From Planctellipticum variicoloris (lineage in GTDB: Bacteria; Planctomycetota; Planctomycetia; Planctomycetales; Planctomycetaceae), in assembly GCF_030622045.1 (NCBI RefSeq), contig NZ_CP130886.1, forward strand, positions 3,609,557-3,673,556: a DNA stretch of 64,000 bases, read 5' to 3'. The position numbers and the translations under genes were made by a program. Below the pieces are notes generated by a model. The model was given only the letters and a program-made list of their open reading frames with translations, made no database searches and was not told the origin of the DNA. Numbering within the stretch: the stretch's first letter is position 1; each line of letters starts with the position of its first letter. Positions 1 to 9,034 of this stretch are shown one piece after another.

Positions 1-732
1 GTCAACCGGCAGTTGCTGCAACTGTTTCTGACGCGAGCGGGAGCAATCGTCGAATCCGCGGAACACGGGCTGGCAGCTATCGAGGCGGCGGAACCGGGCT
101 CTTTCGACGCAATTCTGATGGATATGCAGATGCCGGTCCTGGACGGCTACTCCGCAACTCGAAAACTCCGCGAACGCGGGATCACGACGCCAATTGTTGC
201 GCTGACAGCCCACGCAATGTCGGGCGAGAAACAGAAATGCCTCGCCGTCGGTTGTGATGCGTACCTCACGAAGCCCGTTGACCGGCACGACTTGATCGCG
301 ATGCTGGCGCGGTGGCGCGATGCGAAGTGTCGCGCCGGCTCTTCGCGTGCCGAGAGTCCCATGAACGCCACTGTCTGCATTTCCAACGGCGCCGAGACGA
401 TGCATCCGGCATCGGAGTTGGATTTGGCCGATCCGGAGTTACGAGCGATCATCGATAAGTTCGTCGATCGCCTGGGATGCGATCTCGATCGGCTCAGGAC
501 GGTCTGGAAAGAGCGGGACTGGGACGCCCTGGAACGGCGTTCGCATACGCTGAAGGGCACCTCTGCCATGACGGGATTCGCGCGCCTCTCCGTGGCCGCG
601 GGGCGCCTTGAAGAACTCGCCGCGCAGCGCGATGAAGTTGGGACGGCGCAGACGCTCCTGTCTCTCCAGGAACATGTTCGACAGATTTGCACATCGGCGG
701 TTGTTTCGGCTCATCCGGAAAACGCGTGCTGA
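1..732 (+). CDS. C-terminal part of a hybrid sensor histidine kinase (receiver + Hpt)
   Basis: The reading frame is open from the first base, so the 5' end lies outside the window. The visible part starts inside a response-regulator receiver domain, with the phospho-acceptor region [11 protein letters not shown] and the later conserved lysine in AYLTKPVD. A linker follows, then a histidine phosphotransfer (Hpt) domain whose phosphorylatable His lies in [14 protein letters not shown]. This receiver-Hpt order is typical of the C-terminus of multi-step hybrid kinases (BarA/EvgS type), where phosphate passes His-Asp-His to a separate regulator. The sensor and kinase domains are not visible, so the stimulus is unknown. 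It could also be a stand-alone receiver-Hpt protein, but the in-frame sequence before the first Met argues for a longer one. Confidence 0.85.
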   Translation, partial: VNRQLLQLFLTRAGAIVESAEHGLAAIEAAEPGSFDAILMDMQMPVLDGYSATRKLRERGITTPIVALTAHAMSGEKQKCLAVGCDAYLTKPVDRHDLIAMLARWRDAKCRAGSSRAESPMNATVCISNGAETMHPASELDLADPELRAIIDKFVDRLGCDLDRLRTVWKERDWDALERRSHTLKGTSAMTGFARLSVAAGRLEELAAQRDEVGTAQTLLSLQEHVRQICTSAVVSAHPENAC

Positions 733-1917
733 GAGCGGCGAAGAAGCGGACATGCGGCAGTCATTGGAGATGACGTCAAGCAGCCTCCAGCGACAGAAGT
801 CCGCCTGTCCGCCGATCCGTCGGACCGCGCCTGCGGGATCGCGGGCGACCGCGTCACGCAGATCTCCTGGGAGCAGGACGCGATCGTGCTCGACCGGGAA
901 CAACCCCGCCAGAACTTGCGCCGCTCGGCCTGCTCCTCGCGGGAAGCTCATCTCAAGGGGACGCTCTCTCCCGCCTTCTTCTCCGCGTCCTCCTCTTCCC
1001 TCCGAGCCTCTGCGAGCGAGCATTTTTCCGCGCTCTGACTTTCACCCTCGTCCCCAGGGCTCCGCCTGGGAACGCCCTCTTCCGAGGCTCCGCCTCGTCT
1101 TCTCACCCATGTTGATTCGTGAAACCCGTGGTCCTGCCTCGCTCATCCTCAACGCAGTGCACAAGTTGGCCTCGTTCCCAGGCTCCGCCTGGGAATGCTT
1201 CTTCCGAGGCTCCGCCTCGTCTTCTCACCCGTGTTGATTCGTGAAATTCGTGGTTCCGTCTCACTCGTCATAGTCGCAGGGGACAAATTTCCACATTTTT
1301 GCAAAAAACTGCCAATCTGCTCTTGCAAACCCGCCGTACCAGAGTGAACGTGCGAATCGTCGGCGTGGGAAACGACATGCATGCACGCAACGGGGCCACC
1401 CGGAGCGCTCGAGCGAATCCCCGCCGGCCAGCGGGCCTGGTCAGGGCCCACCACGGTCGAGCCGCAAGGCCCGGCCGAGGGAGCGCACCCCGTGCGCGCT
1501 CGACGTCGAGAGTCCTTCCCGGACGACGCGGGCCTCAAAACCCGCCACCTGATCAACGCCAGCTCAAAGGATGCGGTGGAGCGGATCTCAACAACCCGCT
1601 CCGCCGCGTCCGAGCCGGTCGCTTATTGAGAAAGCCTCCCCGCAGGCCGCGCTCGCGCTGCGCGCCAAGCACCTCCGCGCGCCCTCTCTTCCATTTTTCA
1701 TTTTGCAATGCATCTCTCCTCGCAGCAGCCGCCATCCGGCGAGATCGACACAAGCCGGATCCATTCAACGGACTGCGAAGAGCAGAAGGATCTCAGCCAA
1801 CCGACCACCCCAGGATCACTTTGCACTCATCACTACTCAATACTCACTTTTCACTCTCCGGAGTCTTCTCCTCATTTTCTCCGCGTCCTCCGAGTCTCCG
1901 CGGTAAATCCTCTTCGT
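733..1917. other. Non-coding gap with dispersed repeats
   Basis: No convincing gene is seen. The open frames here have atypical Arg/Pro/Ser-rich composition on both strands, as expected from random GC-rich DNA. The stretch holds the tandem hairpin repeat listed separately. It also holds C/T-rich tracts around 974-1022 and 1868-1915 that share the phrase TCTCCGCGTCCTCC, a low-complexity intergenic repeat. Confidence 0.6.
1051..1256. repeat. Two-copy direct repeat made of GGCTCCGCC hairpins
   Basis: Two copies of an about 80-bp unit lie at roughly 1051-1133 and 1175-1256. Each contains two small palindromes with a CTCCG-type centre (CCAGGCTCCGCCTGG and CGAGGCTCCGCCTCG), then TCTTCTCACCC, then a GTTGATTCGTGAAA box. 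The copies differ at a few positions. The trailing box resembles the ATTCGTG repeat seen again at 2801-2952. This is probably a dispersed extragenic palindromic element. Confidence 0.65.
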
Positions 1918-2757
1918 CTACCTCCGAAGCTCCACCAGCACCGCATTCAAACTCCCCGACCGGAACCCTTCCAGATCCAGCGTCACATACTGGAACCCCA
2001 GCTCCCGGAACCGGGCCACCAGCTCGTCCCGCAGGCCAGGCTCGCACAGGCGGGGCAGGGCGGACAGCGGGATCTCGATCCGCGCCAGCTCGTTCGCCTC
2101 CAGCCGCACTCGCAGCTCCCGCAGCCCGAAGCGTTCCCGCAGGAACTGCTCCGCCGCGTCGATCCGCTGCACCCGTTCCGGCGTCACCGCCACCCCATAC
2201 GCGATCCGGCTCGACAGACACGGGGCCGCCGGCTTGTCCCACACCTGCAGGTTCCAGTGCCGGGCCAGTTCGCGGACCTCCGCTTTCGAAATCCCCGCCT
2301 CGACCAGCGGGCTCCGCACCCGGTGCTCTTTCGCCGCGACCATCCCCGGCCGATGGTCCCCCAGGTCGTCCACGTTCGCCCCGTTGACGATCACCACGTC
2401 CGGATCGGCGGCCAGATACGTTTCCAGCCGCTGGTACAGCTCGGTCTTGCAGTAGAAGCAGCGGTTCGTCGGATTGGCCAGGTACTGCGGATTCTCGAAC
2501 TCCGCCGTCGCCACGGTCTGGTGGACAATCCCGATTTGCCGGGCCACCTCCGCAGCCCCCTCCGCCTCCCCCGCCGCCAGGCTGGAGCTGACCGCGGTCG
2601 CCGCCACCGCCCGGTCGCCGCAGGCCAGGTGGGCCGCCATCGTCACCACCGCGCTGTCGACGCCCCCCGAATACGCGACCACCACCCGCGGACACGCGGC
2701 CAGCAGTGCAAGCAGACGTTCACGTTTCTCAGTCAGTTCCGGGGACAAATCGGTCAT
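1918..2757 (-). CDS. larE: LarE-type ATP-dependent sacrificial sulfur transferase
   Basis: The 279-residue protein belongs to the LarE family of PP-loop ATP pyrophosphatases, which donate sulfur to make the nickel-pincer cofactor of lactate racemase and related enzymes. The PP-loop SGGVDS is at residues 30-35. A CxxC pair lies at about 100/103 in NRCFYCKTELY. Cys180 in AAPCLSSRIAYG matches the sacrificial cysteine region of characterised LarE. The start chosen is the Met of MTDLSPEL. The open frame continues upstream, but that part translates a dispersed ATTCGTG repeat and is not protein-like. No larB or larC lies nearby, so the cofactor role rests on family membership. Confidence 0.88.
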   Translation of the reverse strand: MTDLSPELTEKRERLLALLAACPRVVVAYSGGVDSAVVTMAAHLACGDRAVAATAVSSSLAAGEAEGAAEVARQIGIVHQTVATAEFENPQYLANPTNRCFYCKTELYQRLETYLAADPDVVIVNGANVDDLGDHRPGMVAAKEHRVRSPLVEAGISKAEVRELARHWNLQVWDKPAAPCLSSRIAYGVAVTPERVQRIDAAEQFLRERFGLRELRVRLEANELARIEIPLSALPRLCEPGLRDELVARFRELGFQYVTLDLEGFRSGSLNAVLVELRR

Positions 2758-2800
2758 CACAGAGGCTCGGAGCAGGGGACGAAAACAAGGGCATCCGGAC

Positions 2801-2952
2801 GGGAACCACGAATGACACGAATATCCACAAATAACACCACAGAAAAGAGTTACGTTGCGGCCAAAATGCAGAGTGGCTATTTGCGCCAATCTTGACTCCG
2901 GCCTTTGCCCTTCGGCTTCAATTCGTGGGCATTCGTGTCATTCGTGGTTCCC
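2801..2952. repeat. 22-bp inverted repeat (ATTCGTG family)
   Basis: The 22 bases at 2801-2822 are the exact reverse complement of 2931-2952. The core reads ATTCGTGTCATTCGTGGTT in one orientation. Related boxes occur at about 1114 and 1233. The arms flank about 108 bp with no gene, between larE and the cytochrome gene. This looks like a dispersed intergenic repeat family and not a promoter. Confidence 0.7.
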
Positions 2953-3215
2953 TCCAGTCTTTGAATTTTTTTACCAGTCTGACCGATCCCCGCCGAGGCG
3001 GCCACCCGGAAAGTCTTTCGCAGGCGAAAACACCGGTCAAACCGTCGATCTCTGCAAAATCCGATTCCTCTGGCATTTTGGCACGAATTTGCCAGACTGA
3101 CAGGAGGTACATTCCAGGAGCTTTTCGCCAACCCGCGCCGGAGGTCCGTCCGGAGGACGGTCGCAATTCGCGGCGGGGCAGGGCGATCTCCGTGCTGCAG
3201 AAAGGGCATTTTCCC

Positions 3216-5111
3216 ATGACGCGGGTCCAGAACGGGCTGGCCGGATTTCTGATGCTGGCCATCGTCGTGGCATCGAGCGTGGCCGTTGCGGCCATCACCC
3301 CGGCCCAGCGCAAAGAGCTTGCCGACATCCGCAACGATGCCGGCAAGGCCGCGTCGCTGATCTCGAAGAAGAAATTCGAAGAGGCCGAGCAGGCCCTCAA
3401 AGACGCCGAAGATCGCCTCGCCGCCCTCATCAAAGAGGCGCAGCTCGAGGAAACTGACCCGGCTCTGACGCCGGTCCGGAAAGTCATCGAACTCCAGCGA
3501 GCCAACCTGGCGAAGAAGTCCGGAGCAGGGGGGGCGGACGAAATCAGCTTCGCCAAAGACGTCGCCCCGATTCTGGCTGCGAAGTGCGTCTCCTGCCACG
3601 ACGACGACGCCTCCGGCGGTCTGCGGCTGGACACGTTCGCCGGCATGGAGAAGGGGGGGAAAAACGGCCCGCTCGCCATTCCCGGTCGTCCGCAGAACAG
3701 TCAGCTCGTATTCCGCGTGATGACGCCGAATCCGCAACTGCGCATGCCGAAGAACGCCGCAGCGCTGACCCCCGAAGAGATTCAAAAAGTTGCGGCCTGG
3801 GTCGCGGCCGGAGCCAAGTTTGACGGCGAAGACAAGGCGACCGAGCTGGCCAACCTGGGGAAGAAGAAGCCGGCGGGACCGCCGCCGGAGATCATGAAGG
3901 CGACCGGCGACGAAAAGGTTTCTTTCATTCGCGACATCGCCCCCACGCTCGTGAATACCTGCGGCGGCTGCCACGGCGCAGGCCGGCAGTCGGGCGGATT
4001 GTCGCTGGCCACATTCGAAAGAGTCATGCAGGGGGGCGACAGCGGACGCGTGATCGTCGGCGGCAGCCTGGAAGGAAGCCGCCTGTGGCGCATGGTCAAC
4101 GCCGACGAAGAGCCGGTCATGCCGCAGGGGCAGGCCCGCATCACCCGCAAGTGGCACGCCGACCTGCGGACGTGGATCACCGAAGGTGCGAAATTTGATG
4201 GCGGAGACGCCAAAAAGCCGTTGCGGGAAATGATCCCCAGCGAAGAACAGATTAAAGCTGAGTTGCTGGCGAAGTTGACTCCCGCCGAGTGGGTCGCCAA
4301 GCGAGAAAAAGACTCGAAGGACCAATGGGGCCGGGTCTTCTCCAAGAACGCCGAGCCGACCATGGTGCAGGGGCCCGAGTTCATCGTCCTGGGCGATGTC
4401 TCCGAAGCCCGGCTGAAGGACGTCGAAAGCTGGGCGACGCAATACGCCGGCAAGCTCCGCGAGATGTTCGGCGTCAAGGACGAGCCCCTCTTCAAAGGCA
4501 AGCTGGCGATCTTCGTGCTGAAAGAACGCTTCGGTTACGAAGAGTTCAATAACACGATTCATCGCCGGGAAGTGCCGCGCGAAGTGACGGGGCATTCCGA
4601 GGTCACGCCGGGGCTCGAAGAGGCCTTCATCGCCGTTCAGGACGTGGGCGACGAAGTCTCGGCCGAGTCGCCCGGCCTGCACGGAGCGGTACTCGAACAT
4701 GTGACCGGCGCTTTCCTCAAGCGATCGGGCGGAACGCTTCCCGACTGGATTATCCGCGGCGCGGGCCTGGCCCTGTCGGGCGGCAAGAGCGGTCCGGCAG
4801 GCGCCTATGTCAGCGGCCTGCAGGGAGAAGCGGGAGCGATCCTGCGAACAGCGATGCTCTCGAAGCCCGAAGACCTGTTCCAGAACGGCACCTTCGCTCC
4901 GGGCGAGGTCGGCGCCATCGGCTTCACGCTGGTCGATTTCCTGCTCAAACAGGGCGGCCCGGCAAACTTCGGCCGGCTGGTGGCCCGGCTGCAGGCCGGC
5001 GACAAAGTTGAGACGGCAATTCAAACCGTCTACAAGAGTGACAGTCGCGTACTGGCCGCCGCCTACGCCAGCACGCTGGGTTCAGGCTCGCGCAAAAGCG
5101 GCAAGAAATAA
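3216..5111 (+). CDS. Secreted dihaem cytochrome c protein, planctomycete type
   Basis: The 631-residue protein starts MTRVQNGLAGFLMLAIVVAS, a signal peptide or membrane anchor ending near residue 27. A short helical segment follows at about 30-100. Then come two cytochrome c modules of planctomycete type, with haem-binding sites CVSCH at residues 124-128 and CGGCH at 249-253. Candidate Met ligands lie in QLRMPKN (about 177) and PVMPQGQ. The C-terminal half is unassigned; it is followed by helical segments resembling the DUF1570/peptidase-like folds of other planctomycete secreted proteins. The start is the ATG after an AAAGGG ribosome-binding site. The longer open frame upstream reads through the intergenic repeat. 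It probably works outside the cytoplasmic membrane in electron transfer or as an oxidoreductase; the substrate is unknown. Confidence 0.82.
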   Translation: MTRVQNGLAGFLMLAIVVASSVAVAAITPAQRKELADIRNDAGKAASLISKKKFEEAEQALKDAEDRLAALIKEAQLEETDPALTPVRKVIELQRANLAKKSGAGGADEISFAKDVAPILAAKCVSCHDDDASGGLRLDTFAGMEKGGKNGPLAIPGRPQNSQLVFRVMTPNPQLRMPKNAAALTPEEIQKVAAWVAAGAKFDGEDKATELANLGKKKPAGPPPEIMKATGDEKVSFIRDIAPTLVNTCGGCHGAGRQSGGLSLATFERVMQGGDSGRVIVGGSLEGSRLWRMVNADEEPVMPQGQARITRKWHADLRTWITEGAKFDGGDAKKPLREMIPSEEQIKAELLAKLTPAEWVAKREKDSKDQWGRVFSKNAEPTMVQGPEFIVLGDVSEARLKDVESWATQYAGKLREMFGVKDEPLFKGKLAIFVLKERFGYEEFNNTIHRREVPREVTGHSEVTPGLEEAFIAVQDVGDEVSAESPGLHGAVLEHVTGAFLKRSGGTLPDWIIRGAGLALSGGKSGPAGAYVSGLQGEAGAILRTAMLSKPEDLFQNGTFAPGEVGAIGFTLVDFLLKQGGPANFGRLVARLQAGDKVETAIQTVYKSDSRVLAAAYASTLGSGSRKSGKK

Positions 5112-5140
5112 CGCTGCTACAGGGATTGTGCGAGCCATCG

Positions 5141-5176
5141 AGACGCGGAGCGGGCCAGCCGGCCCGCTCCGCGTCT
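5141..5176 (+). terminator. Strong hairpin after the cytochrome gene
   Basis: A perfect 16-bp stem (5141-5156 with 5161-5176) encloses the loop AGCC, 30 bp after the stop codon. There is no T-run, so it may act as an RNA 3'-end stabiliser or a Rho-assisted terminator. Confidence 0.6.
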
Positions 5177-5324
5177 TCGCGCTTGAACCGCGAACGGAGC
5201 TCGCGATCGCGCCGTAGTTCTCGCGTCGGCTGACAGCCCGGCCCCGAACCGTCAGAATACCCAGGAAACGGATCGATCCTGAAACAGAGCGGCCCCCGGA
5301 CGGGGGGAGCCGCACGGGGCAGTC

Positions 5325-6440
5325 ATGGTGGATGTGCTGATCATCGGCGGCGGTGCGATCGGATTGTCGACCGCGTGGGAGCTGGCCGGAGCCGGGCGCA
5401 AAGTCTGCGTCGTGGAGCAGGGGGCCTTCGGCATGGAGGCCTCCTGGGCCGGAGCCGGCATGCTCCGCCCCGGCCACTGCGAGCTGGCCCGCACGCGTGA
5501 GGCCCGGCTGCGGGCCCACAGCCACCGCCTCTGGCCGGAATGGTCGGCTCGCCTTCGTGAGACAACCGGCATCGATAACGGCTACGTCCGCTGCGGCGCG
5601 CTCGAAGTTCGGAGCGACGGGAATCCCGACTCTCTTGAGGCCGAAATCTCCGCCTGGCGCAACGAAGGCGTCGCAGTGGAGCCGGTCAATGCCGACGATC
5701 TGCGACGTCGCTTTCCCGCAGTGGGACCGCGAGTCACGTCGGCCTATTTTCAGCCGGAGCTGGGGCAGATCCGGAATCCGCGCCATATGAAAGCACTCCT
5801 CATCGCCTGCGAACAGCGCGGCGTGGAACTGCGGCCCGGTTGCCCGGTCTCCGGTTTTGAGCATCAGGGCGGGAAGATCACCGCAGTTCGTACGATCGCC
5901 GGCCCGCTCTCTGCCGCGGAATACCTCGTGACAGGCGGCGCCTGGACCGGCAATCTGCTCGCGACGCTCGGATTGTCGGTCCCGGTCAAACCGATCCGCG
6001 GCCAGATCGTGCTGCTGCAACAGCGGCCGCTGACGTTCCGCTGCGTGATTCAGGAAGGGCATCGCTACCTGGTGCCGCGACCGGACGGGCGGGTCCTGAT
6101 CGGAGCCACCGAAGAAGATGTCGGCTTCAACCGCCAGACAACCGCCTCGGCGGTGGCTGGCCTGATTCAGTTCGCCTGCGACGTGGTTCCCGATCTGGCG
6201 TCGGCCAGCGTCGAGCAAAGCTGGGCAGGGCTTCGGCCGCACGCTCCCGACGGGCTGCCGTTTCTCGGCCGCGTCGCTGGCTGGCAGAACCTGTCCATCG
6301 CCGCCGGCCACTACCGGAACGGGCTGGAGATGTCTCCGATCACCGCGGTGCTGATGCGGCAGCTTCTGCTCGGCGAGCCGTTGACGCTGCCCGACGAATG
6401 CAAGGGCCTCGCGGACGCCTCGCCCATCGCCTCGCTTTGA
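5325..6440 (+). CDS. thiO: Glycine oxidase-like FAD-dependent amine oxidoreductase
   Basis: The 371-residue protein has an N-terminal FAD-binding Rossmann motif (IIGGGAIGLSTAWEL, residues 6-20) and the signature FGMEASWAGAGMLRPG of the ThiO/DAO family. The C-terminal GHYRNGLEMSPITA is the usual end of glycine oxidase ThiO, which oxidises glycine to iminoglycine for the thiazole of thiamine. No other thiamine gene is visible here, so the substrate is inferred from family resemblance. Another small D-amino acid or sarcosine oxidase remains possible. dtd starts 12 bp downstream, so the two are probably co-transcribed. Confidence 0.85.
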   Translation: MVDVLIIGGGAIGLSTAWELAGAGRKVCVVEQGAFGMEASWAGAGMLRPGHCELARTREARLRAHSHRLWPEWSARLRETTGIDNGYVRCGALEVRSDGNPDSLEAEISAWRNEGVAVEPVNADDLRRRFPAVGPRVTSAYFQPELGQIRNPRHMKALLIACEQRGVELRPGCPVSGFEHQGGKITAVRTIAGPLSAAEYLVTGGAWTGNLLATLGLSVPVKPIRGQIVLLQQRPLTFRCVIQEGHRYLVPRPDGRVLIGATEEDVGFNRQTTASAVAGLIQFACDVVPDLASASVEQSWAGLRPHAPDGLPFLGRVAGWQNLSIAAGHYRNGLEMSPITAVLMRQLLLGEPLTLPDECKGLADASPIASL

Positions 6441-6452
6441 AGGAACGTCGGG

Positions 6453-6902
6453 ATGCGTGCAGTCGTTCAACGAGTCTCCCACGCGAAAGTGACGGTCGCC
6501 GGAGAAGTGACTGGCGAGATCGGTCCGGGATTTCTGATCCTGCTCGGCGTGGCCGAGGGAGACAGCGCGGCCGATGCGAAGACGCTGGCGGAAAAAATCG
6601 TCGGCCTGCGGGTCTTCGAGGATCCCGACGGCAAGATGAATCTGTCGCTCGGCGAGACCGGCGGCGCGATGCTCGTCGTCAGCCAGTTCACGCTGCTGGG
6701 CGATTGCCGGAAGGGCCGGCGGCCAAGTTTCATCGCCGCGGCCCGACCGGAAGTTGCCAATCAACTTTACGAGCACTTCGTCGCCGAAGTGCGGCAGCAT
6801 GGCATCCCGGTGGAGACCGGAAAGTTTCAAGCGCATATGGACGTCGAGCTGGTCAACGACGGCCCGGTGACGCTGCTGCTCGACAGCCGGAAGGCGTTCT
6901 GA
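6453..6902 (+). CDS. dtd: D-aminoacyl-tRNA deacylase
   Basis: The 149-residue protein matches the full-length DTD family. It starts [15 protein letters not shown] and carries the two active-site signatures SQFTLLGD and [11 protein letters not shown]. The enzyme removes D-amino acids (and misacylated glycine) from tRNA in the cytoplasm by RNA-based catalysis at the dimer interface. It follows thiO with a 12-bp gap and probably shares its transcript. Downstream lies the left boundary of an integrative element. Confidence 0.95.
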   Translation: MRAVVQRVSHAKVTVAGEVTGEIGPGFLILLGVAEGDSAADAKTLAEKIVGLRVFEDPDGKMNLSLGETGGAMLVVSQFTLLGDCRKGRRPSFIAAARPEVANQLYEHFVAEVRQHGIPVETGKFQAHMDVELVNDGPVTLLLDSRKAF

Positions 6903-7023
6903 AAGTCCGCCAGGAACGGCCTGGCCCGGTCGGAATTCCGGCGTGTTCGTCAGGGGCAGAGGCGGAGGGTCGCCGGACCCCGAAACGCAGAAACCGCAGT
7001 TTCCAGCCCGGTTTTGAGGAAGA

Positions 7024-7041
7024 AAAACAACATAACGGACA
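7024..7041. repeat. Left copy of 18-bp direct repeat (candidate attL core)
   Basis: AAAACAACATAACGGACA, identical to 11508-11525, lies about 120 bp after the dtd stop codon. Confidence 0.6.
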
Positions 7042-7061
7042 GCCCAAGTGGATCAGGCGTC

Positions 7062-7337
7062 TCACGCCTCGTCGGTCATGGAATGACCACTTTCCGCGGC
7101 CGCTCCCGCATCTTCCGCAGGAGCGGCCGCACTCGTTTTTCTGGACCTCCATGCTGCCTTTCGGCAACGCTCCGAGCAGTACCGCAGGTCGCTCCGTCCC
7201 CGCCGGTTCACCGGCCGCATGCAACCCGGATTCCGACACTCCAGGAACGTCAGTCGCTCCCGCCACGCCGCCGCCCTCGCCAGCTTCGCCTCTCCCCACC
7301 GCACCGTCACGCAGCCTGGCCGATACCGCTGAGCCAT
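7062..7337 (-). CDS. Small zinc-finger protein of unknown function
   Basis: The 91-residue protein is basic. Its central C-x4-C...C-x3-C cluster (ECRNPGCMRP ... RYCSERCRKAAW) resembles the CGNR/treble-clef zinc fingers of small bacterial DNA-binding proteins. The ATG is preceded at good spacing by a perfect AGGAGG ribosome-binding site, which supports the start and the gene. It lies just inside the left end of the integrative element and diverges from the recombinase gene, a position typical of an excision or transcription regulator. That role is an inference only. Confidence 0.65.
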   Translation of the reverse strand: MAQRYRPGCVTVRWGEAKLARAAAWRERLTFLECRNPGCMRPVNRRGRSDLRYCSERCRKAAWRSRKTSAAAPAEDAGAAAESGHSMTDEA

Positions 7338-7487
7338 CAACCACCTCCTCGCCGGCAACAACCCGCCTCACCTCCAACCCTGAACATAGCTCCCGACTAC
7401 CTGCACGCAAATGACCCGAGTTTCGCCAAACCCGGGTTTATTTTTCCCCGCGCAACCTGGCCGTATTAGGGTGGAGGACCCACCCAA

Positions 7488-8435
7488 TTGGCAAAACCGA
7501 TCCCCAACTCTCGCGTCCCACTCGCCGTCGCATGGCTCCACAACACCGCCGCCCAGGCTCGGCACGCCCCGCAACGCGACGCGCTCGCCTGTCTCCTCGG
7601 CCTCAACGGTCTCCGCATCGCCGAGGCCTGCGCCATTCGCCTGGACGACATCGACCGCAACCGACACCGGATCCGCATCCGCACCCTCAAAGGCGGACGC
7701 CCCCGCGTCCTGCAGCTCGATCCCCGCACCTGGAGCCTGGTCGACCAGGCCGCCCAACTGTCGCAGAGCAGGGGAGGGGACACCCTCCTCACCACGCGGA
7801 CCGGCAAACCGCTCGATCAACGCAACCTCCGCCGACGCTGGGCGAAGTGGTCTCCCGCTGCCGCCGGCGAACGAGTCCGCTACCATGACCTCCGGCACAC
7901 GTGTGCCCGCTTCGTTGCCGCGCAGCCCGGAGCCTCAGCACTCACCGCGCAACGCGTCCTCGGTCATCGTCGGGCCGAAACGACGGAGCTTTACCTCCAT
8001 TCCGACGACGAGCTCCAGGAGCTCCTGCCATGCTCAACCGCTGGTGTAACCTCCGCTTCTATCCCGTCGTCGAACTCGACCTCGACCGCTACCGCACCGA
8101 CCGCCCAGGCGACCAGCGTTCCGACAACCACATCATCGCCAGCGAAGGCGCCTGCTTCCTCGCCGCAGGCCTCCCCCTCCGCATCTGGTACCACGACGGA
8201 CAAAGCGAACTCATCAAACCCGCCCAGCTCGCCACGTTCCGCGGCGAGCAGGAAGAAGGTCGCCCCGAAGAAACGCCCTTCTGAAGCGACCTCGCCATGT
8301 CCGAAACCAACCCCCTCAACCCACTCGAAAAGCACCTCGACGCGGCACTCCAACTCCTCGAACCCGGACACCCCGCCCGCGAACACGTCGCCGCGGCCGC
8401 CCAGGCCTGGACGCTCCACACCGAAGACCCGCTGA
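7488..8435 (+). CDS. Minimal tyrosine recombinase (integrase), C-terminal limit uncertain
   Basis: The full tyrosine-recombinase catalytic set is visible: Arg43 (GLNGLRIAEA), Lys68, HDLRHT with His133 and Arg136, His160 (LGHRRAETTELYLH) and the nucleophile Tyr169. Only about 20 residues precede the catalytic domain, so the usual N-terminal core-binding domain is missing. The recognisable protein ends near residue 180 (about 8025). After that the frame stays open to 8435, but the tail is very rich in Ser, Thr and Pro and overlaps two better-looking genes in another frame. Either the tail is real, or the stop codon was lost by a small frameshift; the +1 frame stops at 8049. Confidence 0.7.
   Translation: MAKPIPNSRVPLAVAWLHNTAAQARHAPQRDALACLLGLNGLRIAEACAIRLDDIDRNRHRIRIRTLKGGRPRVLQLDPRTWSLVDQAAQLSQSRGGDTLLTTRTGKPLDQRNLRRRWAKWSPAAAGERVRYHDLRHTCARFVAAQPGASALTAQRVLGHRRAETTELYLHSDDELQELLPCSTAGVTSASIPSSNSTSTATAPTAQATSVPTTTSSPAKAPASSPQASPSASGTTTDKANSSNPPSSPRSAASRKKVAPKKRPSEATSPCPKPTPSTHSKSTSTRHSNSSNPDTPPANTSPRPPRPGRSTPKTR
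8030..8284 (+). CDS. Small protein of unknown function in the integrative element
   Basis: The 84-residue protein starts MLNRWCNLRFYPVVELDLDR and has a normal, non-shadow composition. I do not recognise its family. It overlaps the tail of the recombinase frame and ends 12 bp before the next small gene in the same frame phase. The three genes could form one transcript. Confidence 0.5.
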   Translation: MLNRWCNLRFYPVVELDLDRYRTDRPGDQRSDNHIIASEGACFLAAGLPLRIWYHDGQSELIKPAQLATFRGEQEEGRPEETPF

Positions 8436-8665
8436 CGACCGCGCAGTACCGCACCGCTACCCGCCACATCGTCGCAGTCCTCTTCAAAACCGCTGCAGGC
8501 GGCAGCGTCCCCGCCATCAAGACCTGGCTCGATCACTTCGCACCGCCACCGCTCGGACAACTTGCCACCATCGACGACCGCCAGCTCCTCGACGCCCTGG
8601 CCGCCGCCCGCACCGACCGCGACGCCATCGAACGCCTCGACCACCCACACGACGCCGACCGCTGA
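8297..8665 (+). CDS. Small helical protein of unknown function in the integrative element
   Basis: The 122-residue protein starts MSETNPLNPLEKHLDAALQL. It is Ala/Leu-rich and predicted helical, without a signal peptide or membrane segment. It lies 12 bp after the previous small gene. No family is recognised. The ordinary amino-acid mix and gene spacing support a real gene. Confidence 0.5.
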   Translation: MSETNPLNPLEKHLDAALQLLEPGHPAREHVAAAAQAWTLHTEDPLTTAQYRTATRHIVAVLFKTAAGGSVPAIKTWLDHFAPPPLGQLATIDDRQLLDALAAARTDRDAIERLDHPHDADR

Positions 8666-8699
8666 TCGACCTTGACATCCCCTCGCACCAGTGCCTTCC

Positions 8700-9002
8700 T
8701 CAATGCGCGTCCCGGACGCGCCTGCAGGCGTCGAAGCAACTCCTCTGCACCTCCTCCCCGACCGCTTCCACCTGCAGGCCTCTTCGCCCCTCGCCGACGT
8801 CGATCCACACGAGCCAGGCTCCGCGTTCGCCGTCGACTCGAGATCCCGCCGCCCCACGTCGCCCGCCCGACAGACTGGCCGCCCACTCGCCACGCCGCAG
8901 AGCAGGGGACGCCGCCCGGGCCCGCGACGCCGCACAACCGCCGCTTCCCCTGGTCGATCCCACGATCGACGCTGCAACGACCGCCACGCACATTGCACTC
9001 AT
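8700..9002 (-). CDS. Possible small secreted protein
   Basis: A 100-residue frame starts MSAMCVAVVAASIVGSTRG, which could be a weak signal peptide, and ends with a more protein-like stretch (AWLVWIDVGEGRRGLQVEAV). It converges with the preceding small gene. In such GC-rich DNA long chance frames are common, so this is weakly supported. Confidence 0.3.
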   Translation of the reverse strand: MSAMCVAVVAASIVGSTRGSGGCAASRARAASPALRRGEWAASLSGGRRGAAGSRVDGERGAWLVWIDVGEGRRGLQVEAVGEEVQRSCFDACRRVRDAH

Positions 9003-9034
9003 ACGGAGCTGCGCATCCTTGCTTCGCCGGTATG

